64,000 bases of DNA from Bradyrhizobium iriomotense (GTDB lineage: Bacteria > Pseudomonadota > Alphaproteobacteria > Rhizobiales > Xanthobacteraceae): positions 124,001-188,000 of the forward strand of contig NZ_BSOW01000012.1 in NCBI RefSeq assembly GCF_030160715.1, in the 5' to 3' direction. Shown here in pieces: positions 43,176 to 50,903 of this stretch. The notes under the pieces are model-generated. The model worked only from the letters and a program-made list of their open reading frames with translations, was not told the DNA's origin and searched no databases. The position numbers were made by a program, and so were the translations under genes. Each line of letters starts with the position of its first letter. Position 1 is the stretch's first letter.

Positions 43176-44750
43176 ATGGCCGAAAAACCCAAAAAACCCC
43201 AGAAACTGAAGGCGCGCCTGCCGCGCGGGCTGGAGGATCGCGATCCCGCCGCGATCAAGGCCACGCGCCAGATGGTCGAAAAGATCCGCGCCGTCTACGA
43301 ACTCTACGGTTTCGAGCCGGTGGAAACGCCGGCGATGGAATACACCGACGCGCTCGGCAAGTTCCTGCCCGACCAGGATCGCCCGAACGAGGGGGTGTTC
43401 TCGTTCCAGGACGACGACGAGCAGTGGATCTCCTTGCGCTACGACCTGACCGCGCCGCTCGCGCGTTACGTCGCCGAGAATTTCGATACGCTGCCAAAGC
43501 CCTATCGCAGCTACCGCGCCGGCTACGTCTTCCGCAACGAGAAGCCCGGCCCCGGCCGCTTCCGCCAGTTCATGCAGTTCGATGCCGATACGGTCGGCTC
43601 GGCGACGCCGGCGGCGGACGCCGAGATCTGCATGATGGCCGCGGACACGATGGAAGCGCTCGGCATTGCGCGCGGCTCCTACGTGGTGAAGGTGAACAAC
43701 CGCAAGGTTCTCGATGGCGTGCTTGAGTCGGTAGACCTCGGTGGCGAAGCAAACTTTGCTCGTCGTTTGACGGTCCTGAGAGCGATCGACAAGTACGACC
43801 GCCTCGGTGAGGAGGGAGTTCGCCTGCTTCTTGGCCAGGGTCGTAAGGACGAAAGCGGAGACTTCACGAAAGGTGCAGGTCTCGACGACGATCAAATCCA
43901 CGAAGTGATGACCTTGCTACACTCTAACCCCGACGTAGCTGAGGGTAAGCAACTTCCTCAGTGGCTGCGAGAAGACTCTAAGACTATCGGGCATGACCTC
44001 TACACTACAAATCAAGCAACGCTGACGAAGCTTCGCGCTCACTTTCCTCATCCGCTTTGCCAGCAGGCATTTGATGAACTCGAGCAAATCTCCGAATTGG
44101 CGCACGCTTGTGGCTACGGAACTAAGAGGATTCTTATCGATCCCTCCGTCGTCCGCGGCCTCGAATACTACACCGGCCCCGTTTACGAGGTCGAACTCCT
44201 TCTCGACACCAAGGACGAGAAGGGCCGTCCCGTGCGCTTCGGCTCGGTCGGTGGCGGCGGACGCTATGACGGCCTCGTCTCGCGCTTCCGCGGCGAGCCG
44301 GTGCCGGCGACAGGTTTTTCCATCGGCGTGTCGCGCTTGCAGGCCGCGCTGACTCTGCTCGGCAAGCTCGACACGCGGCCCGAATTCGGGCCCGTCGTCG
44401 TCACCGTGTTCGATCGTGACCGCGTCGCGGACTATCAAAAGATGGTCAGCGCGTTGCGCACCGCAGGTATCCGCGCCGAGCTCTATCTCGGCAACCCCAA
44501 GAACATGGGCAACCAGCTCAAATATGCCGACCGCCGCAATTCGCCTTGCGTGATCATCCAGGGCTCGGATGAAAAGGCGCGCGGTGAGGTGCAGATCAAG
44601 GATCTGATCGAAGGCGCCAAGGCCGCGGCCGCGATCGCCTCCAACCAGGAATGGCGCGAGACGCGCCCGGCGCAGTTCTCGTGCAGCGAGGCTGACCTCG
44701 TCGCGAAGGTGCGCGAGGTGCTCGCGCGCCATGACGTGAGCTGGGGTTAG
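43176..44750 (+). CDS. hisS: Histidyl-tRNA synthetase (alphaproteobacterial long form)
   Basis: 524 residues, about 100 longer than E. coli HisRS. Class II motifs: motif 2 in SYRAGYVFRNEKPGPGRFRQ, the HisA loop GLEYYTGPVYEVEL, and motif 3 with GGGGRYDGL and GFSIGVSRL; a C-terminal anticodon domain follows. It belongs to the divergent alphaproteobacterial HisRS group that works with tRNA-His lacking the usual G-1. Bases from about 43705 to 44150 (residues about 177-325, the insertion domain) have GC near 51 percent and relaxed third positions, against 63-73 percent on either side, a sign of intragenic recombination. The reading frame is intact. Confidence 0.95.
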   Translation: MAEKPKKPQKLKARLPRGLEDRDPAAIKATRQMVEKIRAVYELYGFEPVETPAMEYTDALGKFLPDQDRPNEGVFSFQDDDEQWISLRYDLTAPLARYVAENFDTLPKPYRSYRAGYVFRNEKPGPGRFRQFMQFDADTVGSATPAADAEICMMAADTMEALGIARGSYVVKVNNRKVLDGVLESVDLGGEANFARRLTVLRAIDKYDRLGEEGVRLLLGQGRKDESGDFTKGAGLDDDQIHEVMTLLHSNPDVAEGKQLPQWLREDSKTIGHDLYTTNQATLTKLRAHFPHPLCQQAFDELEQISELAHACGYGTKRILIDPSVVRGLEYYTGPVYEVELLLDTKDEKGRPVRFGSVGGGGRYDGLVSRFRGEPVPATGFSIGVSRLQAALTLLGKLDTRPEFGPVVVTVFDRDRVADYQKMVSALRTAGIRAELYLGNPKNMGNQLKYADRRNSPCVIIQGSDEKARGEVQIKDLIEGAKAAAAIASNQEWRETRPAQFSCSEADLVAKVREVLARHDVSWG

Positions 44751-44769
44751 CTATTCGCGAGTGCCGTCC

Positions 44770-44790
44770 TGCCCGGGCTTGTCCCGGGCA
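44770..44790 (+). terminator. Hairpin after hisS
   Basis: Stem TGCCCGGG (44770-44777) / CCCGGGCA (44783-44790), loop CTTGT, 20 bases after the hisS stop. No T tract. Confidence 0.6.
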
Positions 44791-44852
44791 TCTGCGTCCT
44801 GTTTGATGGCGCCATCGTGATTGGCCCGTCCGGCCGCAAGGGAGAGAACAAG

Positions 44853-45056
44853 ATGCCTGAGATCACCATCAGCATGGCCGAAGGCCGCACCGACGAACAG
44901 AAGGCCGGCATGATGCGCGACATCACGCAGGCGCTGGTGAAGAATCTCGGCGTCGATGCCGATGCCGTCGTCATCCAGATCAACGAAGCTCCGCTTCGCC
45001 ACAAGATGAAGGGCGGCAAGACGTTCGTGGAGCGCGCGGCTGCGGCGAAGAAGTAG
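44853..45056 (+). CDS. 4-oxalocrotonate tautomerase family protein
   Basis: 67 residues. After removal of Met the N-terminal Pro (PEITISMAEGRTDEQKAGM) is the catalytic base, and VVIQINEAP plus a basic C-terminus complete the tautomerase fold, which works as a hexamer. GGAG eight bases upstream sets the ATG at 44853. No aromatic-degradation genes are adjacent, so the substrate is unknown. Confidence 0.9.
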   Translation: MPEITISMAEGRTDEQKAGMMRDITQALVKNLGVDADAVVIQINEAPLRHKMKGGKTFVERAAAAKK

Positions 45057-45069
45057 CCATATCACAATT

Positions 45070-45201
45070 GTCGTCCCGGCGAAGGCCGGGACCCATAGCC
45101 ACAGGCTTGCGTTGTTGCGCGAGCTGTCAATTGTCGGCCTTCGCAAAACACCTTCCTGTGGTTATGGATCCCGGATCTGCGCTGCGCTTGTCCGGGATGA
45201 C
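45070..45201. repeat. Intergenic inverted repeat, GTCGTCCCGGCGAAGGCC family
   Basis: Left side begins GTCGTCCCGGCGAAGGCC at 45070 and runs through CCATAGCCACAGG; right side CCTGTGGTTATGG (45155-45167) followed by TCCCGG...CCGGGATGAC to 45201. Same family as the 16130-16249 element, but imperfect. Confidence 0.8.
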
Positions 45202-45218
45202 ACCGTGAGTGAGGCACC

Positions 45219-45626
45219 ATGGACGCGCGCGACGTCATCAAGATCGGCATGAGCGCGGAGCGCACCCTCGTGGTGCCGCCGGAGCGCACCGTTGGGCACT
45301 TCGTGTCCGGCATGCCGATGGTCTATGCGACGCCGATGATGATCTTGGAGATGGAGGTGACGTCGGGCGATGCCGTCCGCGGCGCGCTGCAGCCGGGCTG
45401 GATCACCGTCGGCACCGAGGTCGATGTCCGCCATCTCGCGGCGACGCCGGTCGGCGCAACCGTGCGCACCACCGCGCGCGTGATCGAGGTCGAGCGGCGC
45501 GTCATCCGCTTTGCGGTGGAAGCCTTCGACGGCGAGCGCAAGATCGGCGAGGGCAAACACGCGCGAGGGCTCGTGAACTACGAGCAGTTCACCAAACGGT
45601 TTGGCGTGCCGGAACGGAAGCCGTAG
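45219..45626 (+). CDS. Hotdog thioesterase, FlK (fluoroacetyl-CoA thioesterase)-like
   Basis: 135 residues, single hotdog domain. Aligned by eye to Streptomyces FlK, the catalytic Thr42/Glu50/His76 correspond to Thr38, Glu46 and His72 (ATPMMILEME; RHLAATP), and Arg120 to Arg116. The lid segment holding Phe33/Phe36, which gives FlK its preference for fluoroacetyl-CoA, is shorter and lacks these Phe residues. So a general acyl-CoA thioesterase is more likely than a fluoroacetate-resistance enzyme. Encoded alone, flanked by palindromic repeats. Confidence 0.8.
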   Translation: MDARDVIKIGMSAERTLVVPPERTVGHFVSGMPMVYATPMMILEMEVTSGDAVRGALQPGWITVGTEVDVRHLAATPVGATVRTTARVIEVERRVIRFAVEAFDGERKIGEGKHARGLVNYEQFTKRFGVPERKP

Positions 45627-45636
45627 GCAATGATGT

Positions 45637-45701
45637 CGTAGGGTGGGTCAGCCGAAGGCGTAACCCACCACGCCCATGGCGAGAGAAGAGGTGGGTTACG
45701 C
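45637..45701. repeat. Intergenic palindrome, CGTAGGGTGG family (copy 2)
   Basis: Begins CGTAGGGTGGGTCAGCCGAA; inner arms GGCGTAACCCACC (45657-45669) and GGTGGGTTACGC (45690-45701). Related to the 8730-8815 element. The adjoining bases to about 45755 (GGCGGACAAGTCGCTTTGCC) also look repeat-derived. Confidence 0.75.
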
Positions 45702-45767
45702 TTCCGCCTTCGCTTTTCGAGCTACGGCGGACAAGTCGCTTTGCCCACCCGACGACAGCGCGTTACT

Positions 45768-46595
45768 TTACTTCGCCAATTCCTTCGACCGTTTCGTCGC
45801 AGCTGCGATCGCGCGGATCATCAGGTCGCGCAGGCCGGGATCACCCATCAGCACCGCGAGTGCGGCGGCGGTGGTGCCGCCGGGCGAGGTGACGTTCTGG
45901 CGCAGCGTGCTCGATGCGAGCTCAGAGCGGTGCAACAGTTCGCCCGCGCCGGCCACGGTCTCGCGCGCGAGTCTGGTTGCGAGGACCTCCGGCAGACCCG
46001 CTTCAATGCCGGCGCGCGCGAGCTCTTCGGCGAGCAAGAAGACGTAAGCAGGGCCCGAGCCGGAGACGGCCGTGACCGCATCCATCAGGCTTTCGTCATC
46101 GACCCATTCGACCGAGCCGGTGGCGCGGAGCAGCGCGTCGGCCACCGCGCGCTGCTTGTCGCTGACATTGCTCGCGGCCACCGCAACCGTGATGCCGCGG
46201 CCGATCGCGGCCGGCGTGTTCGGCATCGCGCGCACGACGGCGCCGCCACAGACCTCTTGCAGCGAGGTGATCGTGGTTCCGGCCATGATCGAGACCACCG
46301 AGGTGCCTGCGGAAACATAGGGCTTCAGCTTCGCGCCGGCCTCGCGGAACAATTGCGGCTTCACCGCGACGACGAGCGTCTCGACGGTGCCGGCGCTCGT
46401 CACATCCGGATTGAGCGCAACGCCCTTCGCAGCGAGCGCGCTGATCTCGGGCGACAGATGCGGCTCGATCACCGCGACACGGCGCGGATCGAGGCCCTGC
46501 GCCAGCCATCCCGTCAGCATCGCGCCGCCCATCTTGCCCGCGCCGGCGAGGAGAATGGTGCCGGTGATGTTCTTCAAGGTGCTGTCGTTCGCCAT
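45768..46595 (-). CDS. proC: Pyrroline-5-carboxylate reductase
   Basis: 275 residues. Last step of proline synthesis, NAD(P)H-dependent. N-terminal Rossmann motif ILLAGAGKMGGAM (GxGxMG), VVAVKPQ, MPNTPAAIGRGIT and the C-terminal signature TAVSGSGPAYVFLLAEELARAGIEAGL with TSPGGTT. ATG at 46595 (MANDSTLKN) is chosen; a GTG at 46607 would add four residues. Downstream of the YbjN gene with a repeat-rich gap between. Confidence 0.97.
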   Translation of the reverse strand: MANDSTLKNITGTILLAGAGKMGGAMLTGWLAQGLDPRRVAVIEPHLSPEISALAAKGVALNPDVTSAGTVETLVVAVKPQLFREAGAKLKPYVSAGTSVVSIMAGTTITSLQEVCGGAVVRAMPNTPAAIGRGITVAVAASNVSDKQRAVADALLRATGSVEWVDDESLMDAVTAVSGSGPAYVFLLAEELARAGIEAGLPEVLATRLARETVAGAGELLHRSELASSTLRQNVTSPGGTTAAALAVLMGDPGLRDLMIRAIAAATKRSKELAK

Positions 46596-46619
46596 TGCGG
46601 TTGCCACTCGCTCGATGTC

Positions 46620-46772
46620 GTCCTGGCGAAAGCCAGGACTCCCGCGCGAGCGCTTGCGCTCGTCGCGTTACCACAGGCGTTTTAGTTGATGCAGATGCTG
46701 GCAACAAGCATCGTGCAATACGGCGAGATCACGCGGTACGGGTCCCGGGCTCGCGCTGCGCGCGCCCCGGGA
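46620..46772. repeat. Pair of palindromes between proC and the YbjN gene
   Basis: GTCCTGGCGAAAGCCAGGAC (46620-46639) is a self-complementary hairpin; GTCCCGGGC...GCCCCGGGAC (46742-46772) is a second. They resemble the arms of the 16130-16249 family. Confidence 0.65.
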
Positions 46773-46788
46773 CGACGTGGGGAGGGAG

Positions 46789-47289
46789 CTACGCCTCGCC
46801 CGCGGTGTCGAACATCGCGGCGTCCATCGCCTCGGTGGTCGATTTGCCCGCCCACACCACGAACTGGAACGCGGGGAAATAGCGCTCGCAGGCGTGGATG
46901 GCGCCGGCGAGCATGGCTTCGCATTGCGCGGTCGAGGCGGTCAGTCCGCCCGGCAGCATCAGGGCCTGGCGGTGCATGATCATGCCGGTGTGGGTCCACA
47001 GATCGAAGTGCCCGACCCACAATTGCTCGTTGATGGCTGCGACCAGCCGCTGCACTTCGGGACGTCGCGCGACCGGAATCTTCATGTCGAACGCACAGGC
47101 CAGATGCAACGCCTCGATGTCGCCCATCCAGGTGAAGGAGAGCTGATAGTCGGTCCACTGCCCCTTGGAGACGATGGTGATCTCGTCCTCGCCGGAACGT
47201 TCGAACGCCCAGTTGTTGCTGGCGGCGATGTCCTCCACCACCGTGAGCGGGTGGCTGCGGGAATCGATATTGCTTTCGAGCAGGGACAT
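46789..47289 (-). CDS. YbjN-domain protein
   Basis: 166 residues, with the YbjN fold: LTVVEDIAASNNWAFERSGEDEIT, then WMGDIEALHLACAFDMKI and LVAAINEQLWVGHFDLW, and the C-terminal CERYFPAFQFVVWAGKS. This alphaproteobacterial family is cytosolic and related to type III secretion chaperone-like folds; function unknown. AAGAGG nine bases upstream supports the ATG at 47289; the frame is open upstream but does not look coding. Upstream neighbour of proC on the same strand, as in many Rhizobiales. Confidence 0.88.
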   Translation of the reverse strand: MSLLESNIDSRSHPLTVVEDIAASNNWAFERSGEDEITIVSKGQWTDYQLSFTWMGDIEALHLACAFDMKIPVARRPEVQRLVAAINEQLWVGHFDLWTHTGMIMHRQALMLPGGLTASTAQCEAMLAGAIHACERYFPAFQFVVWAGKSTTEAMDAAMFDTAGEA

Positions 47290-47697
47290 GCCGTCTCGAC
47301 CTCTTGCCTTTTTGTTTATCTTGATACGCACGCGGGTTGGCCCGGCGCGCGCTCCCTTAACGTCGCTGACGGCGATCCCCTCGGATCGCGCGGGCCTTTC
47401 GGGGATCAACTGATGTGATTTGCGGAATCTGCGCAACTCCGTCGCGAGTCCGTCCACAAGCGCGAACCTGCTCGTCCACAGCTCATCTTGGTCACAATTA
47501 TTAATTTGAGAACAAATCGGAATCGGATTGAGCGACAGGCGCGCCAACCGTTAATGCCGTCCCAAAATTCCGTTCCACGGGGCGCCGGACCGCCCCAATC
47601 GCATGGGGCAATGCTCATTTCCCATGCGGAACACGCTTGCCGGCGCGGCGCCGCGGCGCCATATTTCTCGACAGGCCGTTCATTCCGGACGGCCGAT
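47290..47697. other. Gene-free region before the FMN riboswitch
   Basis: 408 bases with no convincing coding frame (the longest minus-strand frame, 47406-47618, has no ribosome site or recognisable sequence). It contains an AT-rich stretch around 47490-47525 (ACAATTATTAATTTGAGAAC), the best place for the promoters of the ribH transcript and possibly of the divergent YbjN gene. I see no repeats or RNA gene. Confidence 0.5.
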
Positions 47698-47840
47698 GTT
47701 CTCAGGGCGGGGTGAAAGTCCCCACCGGCGGTAAGGTCCTAGAGGGCCAAGCCCGCGAGCGCCTTCCTCCGCAAAGGGGAAGGGTCAGCAGATTCGGTGC
47801 AACTCCGAAGCCGACGGTCAAAGTCCGGATGAAAGAGAAC
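47698..47840 (+). promoter_or_regulatory. FMN riboswitch (RFN element)
   Basis: The P1 helix pairs GTTCTC (47698-47703) with GAGAAC (47835-47840). Between them are the conserved FMN aptamer blocks: AGGGCGGGGTGAAAGTCCCC, ACCGGCGGTAAG, AGCCCGCGAGCG, GTCAGCAGATTCGGTGCAA, TCCGAAGCCGACGGTCA and AGTCCGGATGAA. It should repress ribH when FMN is abundant. The ATG of ribH is 82 bases downstream. Confidence 0.96.
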
Positions 47841-47853
47841 GGTCGGTGGCGAT

Positions 47854-47872
47854 CCGCATCGTGAGGATGCGG
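47854..47872 (+). terminator. Hairpin in the riboswitch expression platform
   Basis: Stem CCGCATC (47854-47860) / GATGCGG (47866-47872), 13 bases after the aptamer. The following CCGTTTGTCGTTCC is only weakly T-rich, so it may act as a terminator or as part of a structure hiding the ribH start. Confidence 0.5.
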
Positions 47873-47921
47873 CCGTTTGTCGTTCCGTATGCCCTGATTC
47901 TGGTCCTTATGAAGGAAAGCC

Positions 47922-48500
47922 ATGAATCAGATGTTGCAAGACCCGCAAGTCGAAGCGTCCCAGCTTCAACCCTCCCAGCAAACCCAGCTTCCGCCGGTTC
48001 CACCCGAGCCGCCGGCGCACGCGCATCCCCGCTTCGCAAAGCCGCAGCGGGTCGCCTTCGTCGAGGCCTGCTGGCATCACGACGTCGTGCAGGAGGCGCG
48101 CTTCGCCTTCCTGAAGGAGGCCGAAGCGCGGCACCTCACGCATGTCGACGTGTTCCAGGTGCCGGGCTCGTTCGAGATCCCGCTGCACGCGCAGATCCTC
48201 GCCAAGACGCGGCGCTACACCGCGATCGTCGCGGCCGGCCTCGTCGTCGATGGCGGCATCTACCGCCACGAGTTCGTCGCCGACACCGTGATCAAGGCGC
48301 TGATGGACGTGCAGCTGCGCACCGAGGTGCCGGTGTTCTCCGCCGTGCTGACGCCGCAGCAATTCCACGAGACCGAGGTGCATTACGACTTCTTCCGCAA
48401 GCACTTTGCGATCAAGGGCGTGGAGGTTGCCGAGGCCTGCGCCAACACGCTGCACGGACTGGAGCGGCTGCGCGGCCAGGTCGCGGCGGGGATCGTGTAA
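47922..48500 (+). CDS. ribH: 6,7-dimethyl-8-ribityllumazine synthase, RibH2 type
   Basis: 192 residues. Penultimate step of riboflavin synthesis. The core has RVAFVEACWHHDVV, VFQVPGSFEIPLHA (substrate site), AAGLVVDGGIYRHEFVA (catalytic His region) and VLTPQQFHETEVH. This pattern, including the GGIYRHEFV segment, is that of the rhizobial/Brucella RibH2 (type II, decameric) enzymes rather than the icosahedral type I. A Gln/Pro-rich N-terminal extension of about 38 residues is present. AAGGA lies upstream of the ATG at 47922. Controlled by the FMN riboswitch. Confidence 0.95.
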   Translation: MNQMLQDPQVEASQLQPSQQTQLPPVPPEPPAHAHPRFAKPQRVAFVEACWHHDVVQEARFAFLKEAEARHLTHVDVFQVPGSFEIPLHAQILAKTRRYTAIVAAGLVVDGGIYRHEFVADTVIKALMDVQLRTEVPVFSAVLTPQQFHETEVHYDFFRKHFAIKGVEVAEACANTLHGLERLRGQVAAGIV

Positions 48501-48602
48501 CCTTGCGCCTGGCGCGCCGCTGATTGTCATTTCCGCCGCCGCGTTGATAAACTCGGCGGCGGGAGGAGACCGGTCCGTGGAGACGGGCTGGCCGGCAAGA
48601 TC

Positions 48603-49805
48603 ATGTTCGAAGGACACGATCCCTATCTCGTCGCACTTTCCGTGGCGATCGCGAGCCTGGGCGGCTATACCGGCTTTGCGCTTGCAGCACGCATCCGCAA
48701 CGCGCCGGGCGTCAGCAACCGCATGCTGCTTGCGGGCGCGGCGGCATTTCTCGCCGTCGGCATCTGGACCATGCATTTCGTCGGCATGCTGGCGGCACCG
48801 CTGCCGCCGGACACCGTCTATCTCGTGTTGCCCACCATCATTTCGTTTCTGATCTGCGCGCTGGTGGTCGGCATCTCCCTGTTCTTCGTGTCGATCGGCG
48901 AACCTTCACTGAAGAGGGTGGTGTTCTCGGCCGTGCTGCTTGGCGTCGGCGTCGCCAGCATGCATTACGTGGGCATTCACGGGCTTTCGGGACCCTTCAC
49001 CATCCAACATGATGAATCGATGGTGCTGCTCTCGGTCGCGGTGGCGATCGTCACCGCCTATGGCGGCTTGCGTGCCTTCCTCGCGCAGCAGGAAGGGCTT
49101 CGTCTGATCGTCAGCGCGATCGCGTTCGGTGTCGCGGTGTCCGGCATGCATTACACCGCCATGCACGGCATGCATTTCATGCCGCTCACGGATGAAGCGC
49201 ATCGGCATCTCGGCGGCAGCCTTGCGGCGTCGCAGCAAATCCTTTCCATCGTGGTGGCCGTGCTGTGCTTCGTGATCGCCGCCGGCTTCCTGCTGTCGCT
49301 GGTGCCGGATCCGCGCCGGCAAACGGTCGTGCCTGCGATGGCCGGCGATCCGACGGCGCCTGCGGTCGAGGTTGCTGCGCCGCTTCTAGCTGCGGCGTCA
49401 CCGCGGCCGGTGTCGGCACCGCTTGGCGGCGTCGGCCAGCCGCCGCGCGCGGCGCCCGTCCCGCGTCTGCCGGTCGAGGGTGCCGACGGCACGCATTTCA
49501 TCGATACGGCCGACGTCCGCAGCGTCCGTGCCGATGCCCACTATACGCGGGTGCATGACGGCACCCGAGAGCGCATGTGCCCGTGGTCGATCTCGGAGGC
49601 CGAAGCGCAGCTCGATCCGAGCCTGTTTCTCCGGGTGCACCGCAGCCACATCGTTTGCATCCCTCACGTCGCCTCCGTCCGCAGGGAGGGCGACGGTGCC
49701 GTTCTTGAGCTGGACGGCCCGTCCCCGCATCGGGTCCCGGTCAGCCGGGCCAAGATCGCCGAGGTGAAGGCGAGGCTGGGACTGGCGACACGGCGACACG
49801 CTTAG
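48603..49805 (+). CDS. coxC: MHYT-LytTR membrane transcription regulator (CoxC/CoxH-like)
   Basis: 400 residues. N-terminal MHYT domain, about seven transmembrane helices to residue 235, with the repeated metal-ligand motifs MHFVG, MHYVG and MHYTAMHGMHF thought to bind copper and sense CO, O2 or NO. A Pro/Ala-rich linker (about 240-290) leads to a C-terminal LytTR DNA-binding domain (TADVRSVRADAHYTRVHDG, FLRVHRSHIVCIPHVASV). MHYT plus LytTR is the architecture of CoxC and CoxH of Oligotropha carboxidovorans, and the cox structural genes begin 223 bases downstream. The choice of CoxC over CoxH rests on position before coxM. Confidence 0.85.
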   Translation: MFEGHDPYLVALSVAIASLGGYTGFALAARIRNAPGVSNRMLLAGAAAFLAVGIWTMHFVGMLAAPLPPDTVYLVLPTIISFLICALVVGISLFFVSIGEPSLKRVVFSAVLLGVGVASMHYVGIHGLSGPFTIQHDESMVLLSVAVAIVTAYGGLRAFLAQQEGLRLIVSAIAFGVAVSGMHYTAMHGMHFMPLTDEAHRHLGGSLAASQQILSIVVAVLCFVIAAGFLLSLVPDPRRQTVVPAMAGDPTAPAVEVAAPLLAAASPRPVSAPLGGVGQPPRAAPVPRLPVEGADGTHFIDTADVRSVRADAHYTRVHDGTRERMCPWSISEAEAQLDPSLFLRVHRSHIVCIPHVASVRREGDGAVLELDGPSPHRVPVSRAKIAEVKARLGLATRRHA

Positions 49806-49829
49806 AGACGTAGTCGAGCTGCCTCACTC

Positions 49830-49853
49830 CCTCTCCCCGCAAGCAGGGAGAGG
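49830..49853. repeat. Small hairpin repeat, CTCTCCC family
   Basis: CCTCTCCC (49830-49837) pairs with GGGAGAGG (49846-49853); it follows the MHYT-LytTR stop by 24 bases and may terminate that transcript, leaving the cox operon with its own promoter. Confidence 0.6.
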
Positions 49854-49894
49854 TGAAGAGAGAAGAGAGTCCATAGGTCGCGCGGGCTGACGCA

Positions 49895-49924
49895 ATTCGT
49901 GCGTTCCAATCCGCATTTCGTGCG
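49895..49924. promoter_or_regulatory. Candidate LytTR operator upstream of coxM
   Basis: Direct repeats ATTCGTGCG (49895-49903) and TTTCGTGCG (49916-49924), eight of nine bases identical, separated by 12 bases. A weaker third copy (TTCCGTGCC, 49935-49943) continues the series. Nine-base direct repeats spaced by about 12 bases are the classic binding geometry of LytTR-domain regulators, and the nearest such regulator is encoded just upstream (48603-49805). Binding is inferred. Confidence 0.5.
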
Positions 49925-50028
49925 AAATCCGCTGTTCCGTGCCCGAATGATTGCGGGGAGCCTGTCGAGAGAGGACGGTCCCGCCCAACGTCCGCGCCAC
50001 CGTGCGCAAGGACGATTGGGAGGAGATG

Positions 50029-50892
50029 ATGATCCCCGGCGCATTCAGCTATCACCGGCCGGCAAGCGTTGCCGATGCCGTCAAACTGTTATCCGACCTC
50101 GGCGAGGACGCGCGTCCGCTGGCCGGCGGGCACAGCCTGGTGCCGATGATGAAGCTTCGGCTGGCGAGCCCCGCACATCTGGTCGACCTCCACGGCATCG
50201 CCGGCCTCAAGGGCATCGGCCGCGACGGCAATAGCCTCGTCATTGGCGCGATGACCACCCAGCATGATCTGCTCGCCTCCGACGATGTCGCAAGATCAGT
50301 GCCGATCCTGCATGAGGCCGCGCTTTTGATCGCCGATCCGCAGGTGCGCTACCGCGGCACGATCGGCGGCAATGTCGCCAATGGCGATCCCGGCAATGAC
50401 ATGCCGGCGCTGATGTTGACCTTGGGCGCGACCTATCGGCTCGAAGGCCCGAACGGCGCCCGAGAGGTGAAGGCGGCCGATTTCTACCAGGGCGCCTATT
50501 TCACCGCGCTCGAGCCCGGCGAGATCCTCACTGCGGTGTCGATCCCGGTGCCAGCGCCAGGTCACGGCTATGCCTACGAAAAACTCAAGCGCAAGGTCGG
50601 CGATTACGCGACCGCCGCCGCAGCCGTCGTGCTCACCATGGCGAGCGGCAAGGTCGCGAGCTGCGCGATCGGGCTCACCAATGTTCACGAGACGCCGCTG
50701 CTCGCCACTGCGGCCGCGCAAGCCGTGATCGGCACGAGCCTCGATGCGGCTGCGCTGAAGAACGCGGCCGCTGCGGCCGAAGCGATCATGGCGCCGGCCG
50801 CGGATACCCGCGGTCCGGTCGAATACAGAAAGCACGTCGGCGGCATCATGGTGGCGCGGGCGCTGCAACGCGCCGCAAGCCGCGCGCGCTAG
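50029..50892 (+). CDS. coxM: CO dehydrogenase medium (FAD-binding) subunit
   Basis: 287 residues, close to the 288 of Oligotropha CoxM. Flavoprotein that passes electrons from the Fe-S subunit to quinone. FAD pyrophosphate motifs are at 32-36 (AGGHS) and 111-114 (TIGG). Other conserved stretches are DPGNDMPALM and YAYEKLKRKVGDYATAAAAV. Two ATGs (50026 and 50029) follow GGGAGGAG; 50029 gives MIPGAFSYHRP, matching the family. First structural gene of the cox operon; coxS follows after 11 bases. Confidence 0.96.
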   Translation: MIPGAFSYHRPASVADAVKLLSDLGEDARPLAGGHSLVPMMKLRLASPAHLVDLHGIAGLKGIGRDGNSLVIGAMTTQHDLLASDDVARSVPILHEAALLIADPQVRYRGTIGGNVANGDPGNDMPALMLTLGATYRLEGPNGAREVKAADFYQGAYFTALEPGEILTAVSIPVPAPGHGYAYEKLKRKVGDYATAAAAVVLTMASGKVASCAIGLTNVHETPLLATAAAQAVIGTSLDAAALKNAAAAAEAIMAPAADTRGPVEYRKHVGGIMVARALQRAASRAR

Positions 50893-50903
50893 GGGAGGGA
50901 TCG

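Noticed and set aside
4680..45626. A fluoroacetate detoxification system made of the dehalogenase and FlK-like thioesterase
   Set aside because: The genes are 40 kb apart, not co-regulated as far as can be seen, and the thioesterase lacks the FlK lid residues. Kept only as separate observations.
47406..47618. A possible 70-residue minus-strand gene upstream of the riboswitch
   Set aside because: No ribosome site, no recognisable sequence, and position in a promoter region.
47846..48523. Alternative plus-strand frame covering ribH
   Set aside because: Its translation is Arg-rich and crosses the riboswitch platform; ribH in the other frame has all family motifs.
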